From: Talinum fruticosum
Taxonomy: Eukaryota; Streptophyta; Magnoliopsida; Caryophyllales; Talinaceae
Direction: 5' to 3'
DNA: 64,000 bases
Assembly (NCBI GenBank): GCA_021018815.1
Contig: JAITYX010000041.1
Span: forward strand, 2,604,001-2,668,000
Translations under genes and position numbers: made by a program
Notes under the pieces: model-generated
What the model was told of the DNA's origin: nothing
Seen by the model: only the letters and a program-made list of their open reading frames with translations
Database searches by the model: none
In this document: piece by piece, positions 1 to 13,100 of the stretch
Layout: the number at the start of each line of letters is the position of its first letter
How positions within the stretch are numbered: position 1 is the first letter of the stretch

Positions 1-2282
1 CACTCATCATGCAAATCATTCACCACGTAAATCACATCTTAGTTCTTATGGTATTCATTTCTTATGAAATCAGGATTCGCTCTTCTTCTCATTCTTCTTC
101 TTGAGTTCAATCGTGCATTTCATAAATCATTGGTTCTTTCTTTCTTATTCGATATGCACGATCATTCGTTTCTTCATATCATAATGCTTTTAAGTCTTCT
201 TAGTTTGAATGGAAAGAAGATTTATGCACTCGCTCTAAAGACCCAGTTCTTGGAGCCAAAACAATTCGTGGGCTCGGTTCACGAAGGCATACAGCTCGTG
301 GCCTCGAGGCAAAACAATTCGTGGCCTCGAGGCAGCCTCCCATCCCCGAAGGACGCATACTGTCAATAATTCTTGGAAGCAATTCAATTTGTGGCTTCGG
401 GTTGACAGACACTTCTATGGCCATAGCTTCAGAGGGTTCTTTAATTCGTGGGGTCTTAGATCAATAACACAATCCTTTCTCCCTTCTTTAGTTCTTTATG
501 TTTCTTATCTTCTTATTACTTATACATAAGATATATTTAATTCATATAATTCATGCTTAGCACGTTCATGCGTAACTTCTTCAAAACAAGCAATTCACAT
601 AAGCAAGTTCTAACTCAAGCACAATCAATTCATTTCACATACGCATGCTTATGTCATTGACAATCGATGTAATTCAAGATAAACACGTAATCACATAAAC
701 ATGCCAACTAGGATTCCTAACCAACGAACTTATCATTTTCATGCTCGCGTAATATTGCGCATAGGTGGTTAATGGTTCTATAACTTTCTTAATCGATATA
801 TATCTTTTAATCTAGCCACATAGCTTCTTAAATCTCAGTTCTTAATTCGGTGACTCACTTAGTTCCGATTTTGCTCAAAACAGGACATTTTCACTTAAAA
901 TTGCATATCTCCCAATCTACTCATCCAATGCATACCAAATTTTACAGGAAATTTCCATAAATTGCCATGAAGCTGCAGTAAAAATTACAGGAAATTTGGG
1001 CTACACATGAATTCACAGAAATTCGGACAGCATGCTTAATTTATAGAAATCTGCGCATGAATCATGAAATTAACTTTCCGATTTTTCTCCCTAATTCTGC
1101 TCAAGCTAATCTCATCCAATTCTCAATAATCATGCTCAATATACTTAAACATCACAAATTCAGAACTAATTATCACATAATCATAACATGCTCTTTGATT
1201 CGTGAGTTGCTAGTTTCGTGAATTTAGGCTTCTAACTTCTTCAATTAGCTTAGGGTTTCCAATTTCATACCTCGAATTCATGTTCAGTCCACCTAATTCA
1301 TTTTATTTCTTGAGGATGAATTCAGATTACTCACCTTGAATTCTTAGAGGTTCGAAGAATTCGGTTTTGGAAGGTTTCGAATTGGGTTTCAATTTCTGTT
1401 TCCTCTTTCCCTTTCCTCCTCTACCTCTCAATCTCAATTCCTTGCTAATCTCTGCGTCCGCTTCTGGTCCTCTTCGTCCACCGTCTCCCCTTCGATCGCC
1501 GGTCGACGTTGCTCCCTTGCTTGCCGGCCACCCTTAGTCCGCTCGCCGGCCTCGTCTCCCTCCTCGCGCTCGCTGGCCGCGGAACCCCTTCGGTCCCGCT
1601 TCGCTCGGCCTCTCTACTCTTCCCTTTCTTCGTTCCGCTCGGCCTCCCAAGCTCCCGCTCTCCCTTCGCCCACCGGCAGTGGCGTCGTTGCCGTTCGAGC
1701 AGCCACCGGCCGCCGGCTCTCGCGCTCTTTCTGCTCTCGCTTTGTTCCGCTTCTACTTCGTCTCTACTCTACTTCTTTCTTTCGTTCCCCTTTTCTTTTC
1801 TCCTTCGTCCGGCGCCTGTCCTCGGGCCTGCCGTGCCCGCCGACTGCCGGTTCCGGCGTTCATCTCACTCCCGCTCGCTCTCCTTCTCTCTCTCGTGCGT
1901 TCTGCTCCCTCTCGTTTTTCCCTCGTCTCTGCTTCTTTCGTTTTCCTCTCGCTCCTCTTCCTCCCGTTCTTTTCTTCGAGTCTCGGTCTCACTCTCTCTC
2001 CTCTTCTCCTAATCACACCTAATGGGCTTGTTGCCTAATTCCAATAGGACCCCTCTAATTCTATGCTTCTTCCTTTGCCAAGCAAATGCCACTAACCCTC
2101 AAATGTCGACCACCTTCATTTCTCATTTCCTTTCCTTTTTATTCTAATTGGGCCCAAACTAGCTTCTCAAGGCCCAATTTAGCTAGCCCATGCTCAATTT
2201 CGGTTCTCTCGGGTTTCTAATTCCGACTCGAAAAAATTCTAATTCACTAATAAGCAAACACCTGAAATTTCGGGGTCTCACA
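1..2282 (-). mobile_element. Long terminal repeat (Ty3/gypsy-like), truncated by window edge
   Basis: Read on the minus strand this begins at 2282 with TGTGAGACCCCGAAATTTC, a typical start of long plant gypsy-type LTRs, and runs leftward out of the window. It is the inverted counterpart of the LTR at 47740-50592; base 1 here matches about base 49942 there, so about 2.2 kb is shared. Both carry a purine-rich, GC-richer block on the sense strand (here CT-rich on + at about 1380-2010), followed by a conserved splice-donor-like GGTGAGTAAT (here about 1330-1340 in reverse). No gag or pol is visible beside it. The gypsy assignment is inferred from the ends only. The apparent reading frames in 1509-2038 are low-complexity Ser/Leu/Arg strings and are not taken as genes. 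Confidence 0.65.
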
Positions 2283-4697
2283 ATACTTTTCAAAATGCAC
2301 ATGATTTTAGCCTATGATTTTCTAAAAATAATTTGACAAGTATCATAATTTCATTGATTTAAGATTCCTATAAATATGAGTTGGTATTCCTCTCTAAAAG
2401 TACCAAGAAGAAACACACCAAAAAATAGTGATAAGGAAAGGAAGAGTTTGGAGAAAATGAATAGTTTGGAGGCGTTTGCTTGGTAGATTAAGAAACACAA
2501 GGAGAAATAGAGAGAAGGAAAAACATGATCTTGAAATTGTGTTGCACGTGTGATTTAAGGAAAAATTATAGGTTGAAAAATATAAATAGAGATATGTTAG
2601 GTTAAATTAAAGAAGTTACCCTTAAGGAGTAAGGAAGGTAGACGAACAGGAAATTTTAAATAAGGTGTAAAATGAGGGGGTAATATAAAGTTATAATATG
2701 GAATAATTATGATATATTAAAGTTTATATATATGTTACAATATATAGCAGGAAGTTATCTTTCCAAAAAATTAAATTTTGCTTGATGTGGAGGTCTACAA
2801 CTTGAGTTATAACCGTTTTACCGAAACGGTGCAATTTTTACATACATTGGGTGCGGTTCGATTCAAGTAACTTTTTGAGTTTCTTGTTCTCGTGTTTGGA
2901 CTTTATAATATGAATGAAAGTTTTAGAGCATTTTTCACACTTTCTCATTTGGGGTCTTATGCCTTGATTCGATATCGGGTGAAATAGATATGGATTTTCT
3001 AAATTAGCCTTTAAATCGACCAAAACGCTGAAGGTTTTATTATAGGATTTGTGACAATGTAGCATGAGTTGTGAGTTAGTTCGCAATTAATAATATGAAA
3101 TCATGTTAATATGTACTTTGGATATGTTAAGAGTTCACTTCTATTTTATATTATATTTATGTCGTTTTTAAGTTAGTATAAGCCGAGATAAAATTGATTA
3201 TAACTTTTTAAGTGATCTAAGAAGTATACAACTATAATATATATAGGAAAAAGGTTGGAAATGGAAGTATGTGAAAATAATGATGAGGAAAATTAATATA
3301 AAAATATTACTAAAATAAAAGAATAGACATAAATACCGATATGAATTATTAGGGAGTTACAGAGTACATAAACTACGAATTTATAGTGTAGTAGTAATTA
3401 TAAATATATTTGGGGGCTAATATGATGGTCAATAGGAATGATCTAAATAAAGAAAAAATATTTCCTAAGGGAATCGGATTATAACAATTAATATAAGAAT
3501 TAAACATTGAGTATTACATAAAGAGATTTAAAACCCGCAAGGAATAATCTAATCAAATTATTGGTCATATAAGTATTTACTTAAGCAAGTAGAAGAGGAT
3601 TCTCCAACGGTTGTCGAGCCGATGCACATTATTATATATCGGTAAGGGATATCAAGGTTAAGATATGTTTATTCCTTGCGTCTTACGAAAATACACACAC
3701 ACACACACATAAATGGTTTGTTTAATTAATAAGGAATCATTTCAAATATTATTTGTCACCTATTTATGTGGTCCGCCCCATAGCAATCATGTTATATCTT
3801 GATCATATCATATCATAAATTTGGTCATTATCAACCAAACTTCCCGATCAATCCGGGTATGCGCATAGTTAGGGAAACCGATGATCATAAAGAACCACTC
3901 ATATAATAAATGAATAACTGTTTTACTATATTCTTCCTATCTGATTTATAAATGAATTAAAATGTGTTCGATCACAAATAATTTTACATAATATTCATTT
4001 ATAGTGCAAAAATGAATGTATTAAGCTTAGGCTCACTATTTCGAAATATTGTATATGTTTTGTTTTAGGTATGCTAATGTTGATGGAAGTAAGGAGTAGA
4101 CATATTTATTTTGATCAACGAGACTTAGAAACTCACATTGATAGTAAGGGATGAGATGTTTGGAAATCATATATTTTTTGATTAAATAAGTTGTAATTAT
4201 GATGGTATTGTCAACTTGACTTGATGTTGTACAAGTTTGGGGTCCGAGATGTTTTGAACTTTATTTTGCAAGCGACATGGTGGAGTCTTGCTCATATTAT
4301 AATTTCAAGAGAAGTTGTCTTGCTCTTTGTATACAGTGGAAGTATCGTTTCTAATATTCATTTCCGTTGTGCTAATTACTAGTTAATTAATCATTAAGAC
4401 TAAACAGGTGATTATGGGAATTAGGGGAGTTACAAGGACAAGGCGGACCACATCCGACCCTATATGGGTCAAAACTAGGTTGATGTTTGAGTTAGAGTTG
4501 AATTACAATTAGAGTGAGAGTAGGAGGTCGGATTGGTCACTTAGGATTATGGTTCAATAGTAGCCGCTATCGATAAAAAAAAGAGGGTAGGGTGAGCGGT
4601 TGAAAGAGAAGACTAGAACACTTAATCCTTAAGAAAAAGGATTTTTAGCAAAAACATAATCCTCGTAAGATAATTACTCTCTTTACAACAATGTCTT
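2283..4697. other. Intergenic AT-rich DNA, no gene seen
   Basis: No reading frame with recognisable domains was found. A short (AC)n run lies at 3693-3708. The segment 3500-4440, ending in a GTTACA-type motif near 4434, has the look of degraded LTR or leader sequence, but no matching partner was identified in the window. A minus-strand frame at 2838-3086 (82 codons) has no recognisable motif. Confidence 0.5.
3693..3708. repeat. (AC)n microsatellite
   Basis: Eight perfect AC dinucleotides seen directly. Confidence 0.9.
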
Positions 4698-5176
4698 TTG
4701 AAAAAACCTTGCTTAATGGATGAAAACCGTGAGAATAGAGGAATGTTAAAATATGACAGATTCTACCTGAATACCTTGCTGAGTATTAAGCAAGTGAGAA
4801 TAAATAGGGAGTTGTTTTGGGTAACGTCGACCCTTTGGGATTCGACATTGCATGTATTTGGGTTTAAGGATATGCGGTTATGTCCCCTAGTTGAGAAATT
4901 TAGTGCAATATTAGGGTTTCCCTTTGATGTCTTCTAGTGATTTCGAACATGGCCTCTAGCTAAAAGCATGTGTTGGATTTATGTGACAAGGATCTAGAAG
5001 GGAACCTAGTGGGTGACGAAGTTGATTTCACCACCCCGATCGTGTGTTTTCAACTCGTGACTTGGCTTGCTTTAGCTCGCTTGTATAAAAGAAAGGTCAT
5101 TGTGCTTTGCATGAATGGAGCCTATTTGCTCGTGGGAAGACAGAAGATCATGGACCGGTGTCCTAGCCAAATGTAA
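4698..5176 (+). pseudogene. Relic of a DUF7745/plant-mobile-domain-like coding region
   Basis: Two frames in series (4698-4937 and 4970-5176) read like a fragment of the plant-specific DUF7745 type of protein, often found in transposon-associated genes. The first contains INRELFWVTSTLWDS followed by LHVFGFKDMRLCPLVEKF, which fits that family's pattern of a tryptophan-rich helix, a 'hvFrF' strand and a 'l.P..EEf.aiLg' helix. The second, with LCDKDLEGNLVGDEVDF and WLALARLYKRKVIVLC, could be the following part of the domain. A stop after 4937 and the absence of a proper N-terminus indicate a broken copy. The family match is from memory of the pattern, not from a search. It may also be part of an unrecognised transposon cargo. 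Confidence 0.35.
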
Positions 5177-5942
5177 TGAAGGGGGCCCAATTAAGACGCA
5201 CATCATTTTTGCTAGTGGTGACAAAGACAATCTTACGTCTTGACCAGGTTTGTGCCAATCATATAAGCAACTTTTTTGGGAGCTCGCTGTTTTTATAGGT
5301 AGAAATTTCCAACGTTCGCGTTTTTGATTTTTTTGGGCGGTCTTGGTAGGTCGGATCTGGTTTAATGTTGGCAAGGGTTTTTTTTTTGGTGGTTCGTCTA
5401 CTCGCTGAAAGGATTCTCACGGGTTGAATCCATTCCTTTGGGTCATTTTTAAAAATTTTTTACACTTGTTGAGTCGTTGAACAAATCGAGTTCGGCTTTG
5501 TAGGTTTCTTGTTGTAGCTAGTTTCTAACCTTTTTTCTTTTATTTGTTATGGTTCCTAGGGGCAAAAATCGGCTACATTCGGTAATTAGTGGGCCTCAAT
5601 GGTAGATTTGAATGTTTTCAAACAACTAATGGTAGGTTTGAAAAAAAATAATAATTCAGATGGCAAAAGCAAATATTTTTCAAAGTAAGAGCACTTTGAT
5701 TGAAGAACTCATGAATCCAAATGATAACACGGTTTCTCTATTACGTTAAAAACAACCAATATCCAATGACTTTTAATTTGATCTAATAAGGAAATATAAA
5801 ACTATATAGAAATAAATTAGTAATATTATATCATTAAAAAAACTAACTTAGCTATATTTACATTTTGCACACAGTCTCAATATGATTTGTGTTCCTTTGA
5901 TCATTCCGCATTGTTATCGTTTATAAGTGACAAAAATACATA
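5177..5942. other. Intergenic, no gene seen
   Basis: No recognisable coding or structural feature. T-rich and AT-rich runs predominate. A minus-strand frame at 5072-5374 overlaps the DUF7745-like relic and has no motif. Confidence 0.5.
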
Positions 5943-8900
5943 TAGGCTTGACATTTCAAGCGAATCGAAATACGAGTCAAGTGTATTCGGGTTCGGGTAA
6001 AATATGGGTTGCCGAATATTGGGTTATACAGGTTTCATGTTGACTAATGGACTGAGAGCACTTTTTTTCAATTATTTTTCTTTTGTCAATTATAAAAATC
6101 CATCATACTTTTGCTTAAAATTGCTCATAATTCAATGAAAAGTATACTTTATTTCCTAGAATATTCAAAAATATTCAAAAATTTCATTATAGTATTTCCC
6201 TAAGAACCCAATTGAGTCGAGGGTCTTGACCACTTACCCTAAATAAGATCAATGAAAGGTTAGGTCAATAATGGGCAGTATAATAATGTGTTGTCCTATT
6301 AATAATTTGTTTAAGATTCTGATGTTTTTTCAACCTCTCGCAATTATGCTAATTCACATGTTACACTTATCTAAATTTATTATCAATAATTTGTAAGTAA
6401 TAAATATTAATATTATAAGGAATTTTTTATACATTTTTATTCAATTTTAAAATAGATCGAGAAGGGGTTGATCTAGGTCAGTTCAATCAACCCATTTTAT
6501 TCACTAGGAAAAAACTTTTCTACGCCGTAAGCTAACCCATTGGCCATTTTAGACATTATGGTTCAAATACAACTAGAACAGTTTCAAATAAATCAAAATT
6601 AGAGTTTTTTGAGACAAAATCAAGGTGATTTCATTCCACTAGCAAATATCTCCCAAATAAGGAGATGTTTTACAAAACTATCAAATCTAGCCTATACATA
6701 AGTTGTAGTTTAGAGATGAAAGTTTTTTCCCACATTTTCTAAGAAAGTTCATTTTAGCCATAACATCAACTTTGATCTTTGCAATGGCAGACTTCACTCG
6801 TTAATCTTCTCCTTCCCGAAAATAGCAAGCATTTCTATGTACCCAAATCTCATATAATAGTGCAATCATGGTTGTCGTGACCAACACCTTCTTACATTTA
6901 TCCTCCTTTAAATTTGTGAGCCAACTCGAAAGCTAGGAATAGACAGGACTTGATGTTGTATGCGAATCTATCTCATTACTCAAGTTAGCATATTGTTGCC
7001 GAAACAACAATCAAAGAACAAATGTGATTGTGATTCTCGATGCTCAAAGCACAACTAATAGGAAGTGTCTAAATCAGGATTAAACTTTTCCAAGCATTTC
7101 TAAAACTCATAGCCTCTCATGGATAAGAATATAGCTCCAATAGGAATGTTTACGAATGTCACTTCGCATCAAACCACTTTATCCCGTGCTATCCTTGTGT
7201 CAAGATTCAATAGTGTGTTGTAGGCTTTTTAACCAAAAACATAGGGCTTTGACTATTCATGTATGTCGCATTATATTCTTCATATTAGCTAGCTTCCGAT
7301 ATACCAACAAATATCATCCTTAGGGGTATACTAATCCTATGTTTGTTATTGGATAATGTGAATGGATCCATCTAACCCGAGAGAACATCCTTCTTTATGG
7401 AAGTTTCCCACACATGCTTGAGCATTATAGTAGCATTCCATTTGTCTAAGTTTTTGAAATCGAGACCTTCAGCAGTGTTTTTGGTGTATAGTCTTGAGCC
7501 CATGCTATCACCGGCCTTTTTGAGTATGTATCACTTTTTGACTAATAGAAATTCCTATAAATACTTGACTTTTTAATCACCTCTTTGGGGAGTGCAAAGC
7601 AAGATGCCCAAAACCCATATACTCCATTAACACACTATTAATAAGCACATTTCTCGCTGCATAGGACATATTCCTTTTCCCCAAATTTTGATTATATCCA
7701 CTATCTTATCTACCAAATGTTAACAGATCAAATAATGATAATATACTAGAAGTGCTTGGAACCCGTAGATATTTAAAGTGTAATTTTCCCTCATAGAAAC
7801 CTGAAAGTTAGAGAAATTCGATCTTTATATTATTGCTAACACCATAAATAAACATGTTAGATTTCTTCTAATTGACATACCAGAAGAACATGCAAACTTA
7901 TCAAAAGAAGAAAGAAGGTAGCTTACAAAATTTGTCTCATTAGCAAATGCTAACTAACATATCTTAAGTGATCTACATCTTGGATGATAAAAGAACTTGC
8001 TTTGTTGTATTTGCAACTTCACATATATGTTGAAACCTTCCATGATCAAAACAAAAGAAGGGGAGAAATAGGTCACCTTGTTTTATACCCATTTCCTTTT
8101 CGAAAAACCCAAACTTGATCCATTGATGCGAGATAGAAAAGTAGGCACTCCTCAAATTATGAATTTACGAGGGAAATACATATCTATTAGGATCTCCTCA
8201 ACAAAATTATGATTCATTGAATCTTATGCTTTTTTCATGTCCACTTTCATAATACATCTTGGAGAACTGCATTTCCTTCCATAGCCTCTTGTAATTTCTT
8301 GACATAACATGATGTTATGAATTATTTCTCTACCAGGGATGAAGGCACACTGTGTATCTTCAACTAGACTCCCTCAAAATTCTTTAAGCCTCACACAAAA
8401 AGTTTAGAAATTCACTTACTAATCATTATGTAACATGCATTTGGTTTGAAATCACCAGCTTCCTCAAGGACAAGAATTTTGGGAAACAAAATCAAATAAA
8501 TATGACTAATCTGTTTCATAAGCTTTCCTATCGAAAAAATCCTCAATAGTTGTTGTGACCAACTCCCTAGTTTAATCCCAACAACCATTGTAAAATCCAT
8601 TGTTAAAACCATCTCGGACCAGGAGACTTAATCTCTAATATGCTAAACAAAACATGTTTAATCTCCTCTTTATCGTAAGGCTTACATATAGAAACATGTT
8701 GCTCTATGTAGTATGGAAAATTTCAATACTCCAAGTTATCCAATCTTCAATAGCTATCCCTAGCATTTCTTAGAAAAAGCTTTAGCATATGTTGATTTAT
8801 AACCTCTCTTCCTTCAATTATGACACTACCTTCAATGAGAGAATTGATATAACATGCTTGTTTCTTTTGTTTAACCGCATAGAAAAACATCATTGTGCAT

Positions 8901-9553
8901 TGGTCACCCCAAGTAATCCAGTCATTTTTACTATTTCGCTTCATCATAGAAATGGAGTTATATAGAGCCAAACTATACATATCTCGAGCCATTTGTTCCT
9001 CCTCTTATAATTGTATTGAATTGGGATTAAGTTGCAACCTCCTCTCGAACCACTTCCAATTTCGCTTTTATCAAATCCTTCGTATATGAATATTCTCAAA
9101 ATGAGTCTTATGTAGTTGTTCACAGGTTTCCTATATAAAAAGTTTTAATTATAATATGAAAATTTTATATTATTATAGTAATATTATTCGTATTTAAAAA
9201 AAGTTGAGAAAGCAAATAGTATTCGCGTTTGCTTATAAATTATTGTGATCTCGATAACTTTCCAACATTTTTCTAAATGATGTGATATAATAAACAACCA
9301 TTGCTAAAAGAGTGATGAAATGAAAGGAAAATCATATTCATAAAGCATTCAATCAATAAGTCGAAATGTAAAATTGTTGCTTTTATTACCTTGACCCAAC
9401 AAGCCTAATGGGTTTGGGTCGGGTTTGACCAACTAATTTGCATGTTTTTAGGTCCATTTTTTAGGTTCGAATCAAGAATATTGTGTTCAAAATCAAAATT
9501 TTCAAGCGGGTTCAGGTTAGGTTTTGGTATCGGGTCAAATTTTTCCGGGCCTA
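5943..9553. mobile_element. Probable non-autonomous hAT-like element hosting a LINE
   Basis: The left end reads TAGGCTTGACATTT and the right end, reversed, TAGGCCCGGAAAAATTT. Both flanks then carry the GGGTTCGGGT / GGGTCGGGTTTGACC style of subterminal sequence common in plant hAT-like elements. No 8-bp target duplication is visible (aatacata against gatacctc), so the ends are only proposed. A LINE relic fills 6620-9130, which explains the size. Confidence 0.35.
6620..9130 (-). pseudogene. L1-type LINE ORF2 relic (reverse transcriptase to zf-RVT)
   Basis: Decayed non-LTR retrotransposon on the minus strand. Reading from 9130 down: the linker between endonuclease and reverse transcriptase (NDWITWGDQCTMMFFYAVKQ, 8747-8992); the finger region (SIGKLMKQISHIYLILFPKI, 8412-8612); IMKVDMKKAYDSMNHNF near 8200; MGIKQGDLFLPFF at about 8080; then the catalytic box, which reads LAFANE instead of the FADD of live elements (about 7930-7955); and a C-terminal segment GLDFKNLDKWNATIMLKHVW (about 7400-7500). 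Stops and frameshifts separate nearly every block. ORF1 and the endonuclease are missing, so it is 5' truncated, as is usual for LINE insertions. The products would have copied RNA into genomic DNA by target-primed reverse transcription; this copy cannot. Confidence 0.75.
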
Positions 9554-9826
9554 GATACCTCCATAAATAAATTTATGTGTTTTAGTAAATATTAAAACAA
9601 AATTATTTACCCAACAAAATGGTTATGCAATTAATAAGACTGTTGATTATGTGGTCCAAAACCGGACCGGATCGAAAATCTACTTGGACAGGATCTGGAC
9701 CAATCATCTTTGGTCCGATCCACGATCCAAAAAAATTTCTTATTTGGTTTTCATACCTGTCTGGTCCGGTCCACTTGGGTCTATGGTCTAAACCGAGGAT
9801 CGAATAAGTGTTTTGAAAAAAGTCCA

Positions 9827-9830
<4 letters not shown>

Positions 9831-9868
<38 letters not shown>

Positions 9869-9897
9869 CTATATATATCTATATATATATATATATA

Positions 9898-9937
<40 letters not shown>
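9831..9937. repeat. Compound (GT)n(TA)n microsatellite
   Basis: GT dinucleotides at 9831-9858 pass directly into TA dinucleotides to 9937, with three short TC interruptions. The reading frames over it (poly-Cys-Val and Tyr-Ile) are artefacts. Confidence 0.95.
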
Positions 9938-9940
<3 letters not shown>

Positions 9941-10116
9941 GGGAATATATTCTAATTCTCTTCTATCTTAAATTTGGCCCATTTGAAGTTCAATTCTTTC
10001 TAAGTTTCAATATTTTTGGAGTTGGCTCATACTAACTATGCAATAATCTTTATTCGAACTAGTGTAGTCTAGGTTTGGTTTGGTCCAGGTCCATATTAAA
10101 AGTTATTTGGTCCAAG

Positions 10117-13100
10117 TGTAAGACTCGTAATTTTGGGTTAGGAAGTTATATGAGTTAAAGTTGATTATTTAGTTTTAATTAAGTAGAGTAGGTCGAATAA
10201 CTAAAATATATACGCGGGTATATATTCGTTATTTTATTTGAGCGAATTATTGTTAGTTCACGTAACCACAATTAGTAAAATATATTAATTCCTTCCTTTT
10301 TGTTTTCCGCTCGGACTAGCCAAATAAAAACCCGAGACCGCTTGTACTGCTTATGTGGGTTTAATTATTATGAGGATTTATAAAAGAAAAAGAAAAAGGG
10401 GAAATAAGAAGGAGGATTAGGTGTTAGCTTAGGAGTTGGATTAGTGTAATAATAGATGTGGTGGTTGGTCCTTGAGAGGCCACGTGAGAGAGAAAGAGAG
10501 AGAATCAGCGAGAGAGAAAGAGGGGCTTGCGGATTGAAACAAAGAAAACAGAGATCGAAGGGAGAGGGCTCGGGAAAGGCGAAGGAAAAGAAGCGAGAGC
10601 AAAGGAAAGGGAAAGAGGGAGCATCGAATGGGGAAAGAAGGAGCAGAAACAGAGCAAGAAGGAAAGAAAGGGAAAAGAGAGAAGGAGAACACAGAGACAG
10701 AGGGAGGAACTGGGAAGGGCGAACGGAGAGAGAGAGCAAGCGAGTGCGAGAGGGACACTAGAAACCGGCAATAGGCGAGCACGGCGAGCCCGAGGACACC
10801 AGGCCGGCGAGCGCCGACGAGCGGCGAACGAAGGAAAAGGAAAGAGACAAAGCGAGAGGCGGAAAGGGAACTCGAAACAGAGACAAACGAGAGGGAGTTT
10901 GAGAGCCGGAGAGACCGAGACCACAAGGAGGAAGTAAGGAAGCCCAAAATAAATTCCTAAACCTAGAATTCTAGGTGGGTAGTCTTATACTCTAAATTAA
11001 TATTAATTTCGAAACTCAATTGGATTTTAGTTGTGAATATCGAATGTTTGTTGTGAATATTGAATGTTTGTACTATAGAGTGAATCTAGGAAGACCTAGA
11101 AATTTTAACGGAATTAGCTGCGAAAGTTGGAGAGGTGATATGGAGCTTTCAATTAGAAATTTAAGGATGAAGAAGTTGTAATCTGCGTACGAATTAGGAG
11201 CTAATGTTTCGTATTGAAACCTTAGAAATTTCTTGAATTTGTGGTGTTAAGAGAAAATTGCTAATGTTAGGAAATAACGGCTTGATGTACAAAGGGAAAG
11301 TATGAGTCCATATTAATTAGCGCACAATTGAGGCATAGGAATGAGAAATGGATGATTGCTAGGTTAATTGAGTTCAAAACATATTTAAATCCTTGAGGTT
11401 GAACTAAGACTTGATGATAAGCGGAGCTAGAGGAATTTGAGTAAAGAAGTGAGATTAAGAGTTATATGGTTGTGTATGGGCGTTAGAGAGTTAGCTAAGG
11501 ATATGGAGACATAATATGAGAGTTTGAGGCAAAGATAATAGTTGGTGACGAGTTGTGACAGTTTGGGCTAAGTTATGAATGTTTGTGACTATGGAGGATT
11601 TTATGACTTGTGGTTATTGTGACTCGGAGGAGTTTTAATATTCGAATTCATTATGCTTGAAAGAGAATTAGGTTAAGGTGAAACGAACTTGAGGTATAGA
11701 AAAGGAGCGAGAACTTGGAGTATCCAGAGAATACATGTTTATGTTGATTGAGTATGGCTTTGAAAATGGAGTAAGACGAGAATTACGCATATGGAATAGG
11801 GAATTCTCTCGGGTGTGGATTATGGATGAATATGAGTAGACGTGAGATACTTGGGTGAATACTTGAATAATTATGCTAGCTTTGGATGTTAAACCTTACC
11901 ATGGAGACGCTTGATTTGTAAAGCAACCGAATTCCAAACGTTGTTCAAAAGTTGGTTTTGAAAGAAGTTCTGTGTTTTATGCGAATGATACTTAAATGTG
12001 ACTTGTGTGATATATGCTTTTCAAACGTAAAAACATACTTCTAAGAAGTGAAATTGATTTCAGAATGTTGTTTGAAACAAGCTTGATGGGTGAACGTAAT
12101 GAAGAAATTGTTTCAAACCGACTTTGCCTGGATCGTTTAACATAAGGAAGGATTATAGCTAGGGCGGCTAGCTAGGGGTTACGTGTAGTAAGACGCCCGA
12201 TTGGAATCTTCCTAGATAGGTCCCGGGAGCCTTTTATTTGGGGTCGCGCCACGAGAAACTAGAGAAATCGGAGAAACTATGAGAAATTGCGAAGTGCTAG
12301 TTCGAGTCCCCAACCCGGGAAGTGATTCACCAAAAGAGATTCATTGAAAATGATTTATGAGAAGTGATTCGAAGAAATGATTCAATTTCTGATTGAAAGC
12401 ATTTGAAAGAAAGTATTGATGGTTGCACCACTTTGTTTAAAGAGGATTTAGTTCCAAAAAGAGTTCTTCATGATTGCAAACCTTGTCTTTAAATGATTAA
12501 AGTGTTATGATCTTTATGTTACAACGAATTTCATCATCTATATTCCTATTATGTTATTCTTGTGTTCTTAATGATTATTACTGGTAATATGTGTGAAGTA
12601 CTTTCCATTTTAAGAGTGTAAGACTCTCCGGTGAGCGCGTGGTTTGTTCACCCCCACAAATTTCCCCCTTTTCCCCTCCTAGTGTTGCGAGTACACTCTC
12701 GGGCGTGTCTCATACTTTAGCATAGACTCGACTCCCGCATGTCGTTTATCGTTTGTTGTTTGCTGATTGTTGATTGTTGAAGTGGCCCAGCTGACATGCA
12801 TCCCACGTTTCTAAGTGTTGTAATTTCCCCGCTTTCAAAAATGATGAATATGAAGTCCGGGAGGCTGCAGGTACTATGGATCCTCCGACTCCCAATCGGG
12901 TTGCCTTCCCTGGTCTCGCCGATAGTTTAGTTCATGTAGTTTGCCGGTTGTATAACGAACCATTTAGATTATTTTAATTTTTAATGCATGATTGGTTGGA
13001 CTCCGCGTATGGCCGTTGAGTTGTGTACTTCGAGCGTGTGGCTCGTCGAGTTATATTATGATTTTATACGGGGTTTTAAGACTTCAAGTCTAGGGGATAG

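Noticed and set aside
1509..2038. Open frames of 119-167 codons
   Set aside because: Ser/Leu/Phe/Arg strings from CT-rich LTR DNA, open in several frames at once.
9710..10035. Frames with poly-Cys-Val and Tyr-Ile runs
   Set aside because: Translation of a GT/TA microsatellite.
10368..10947. Overlapping open frames on both strands up to 168 codons
   Set aside because: Purine-rich tract of a solo LTR; low complexity in every frame.
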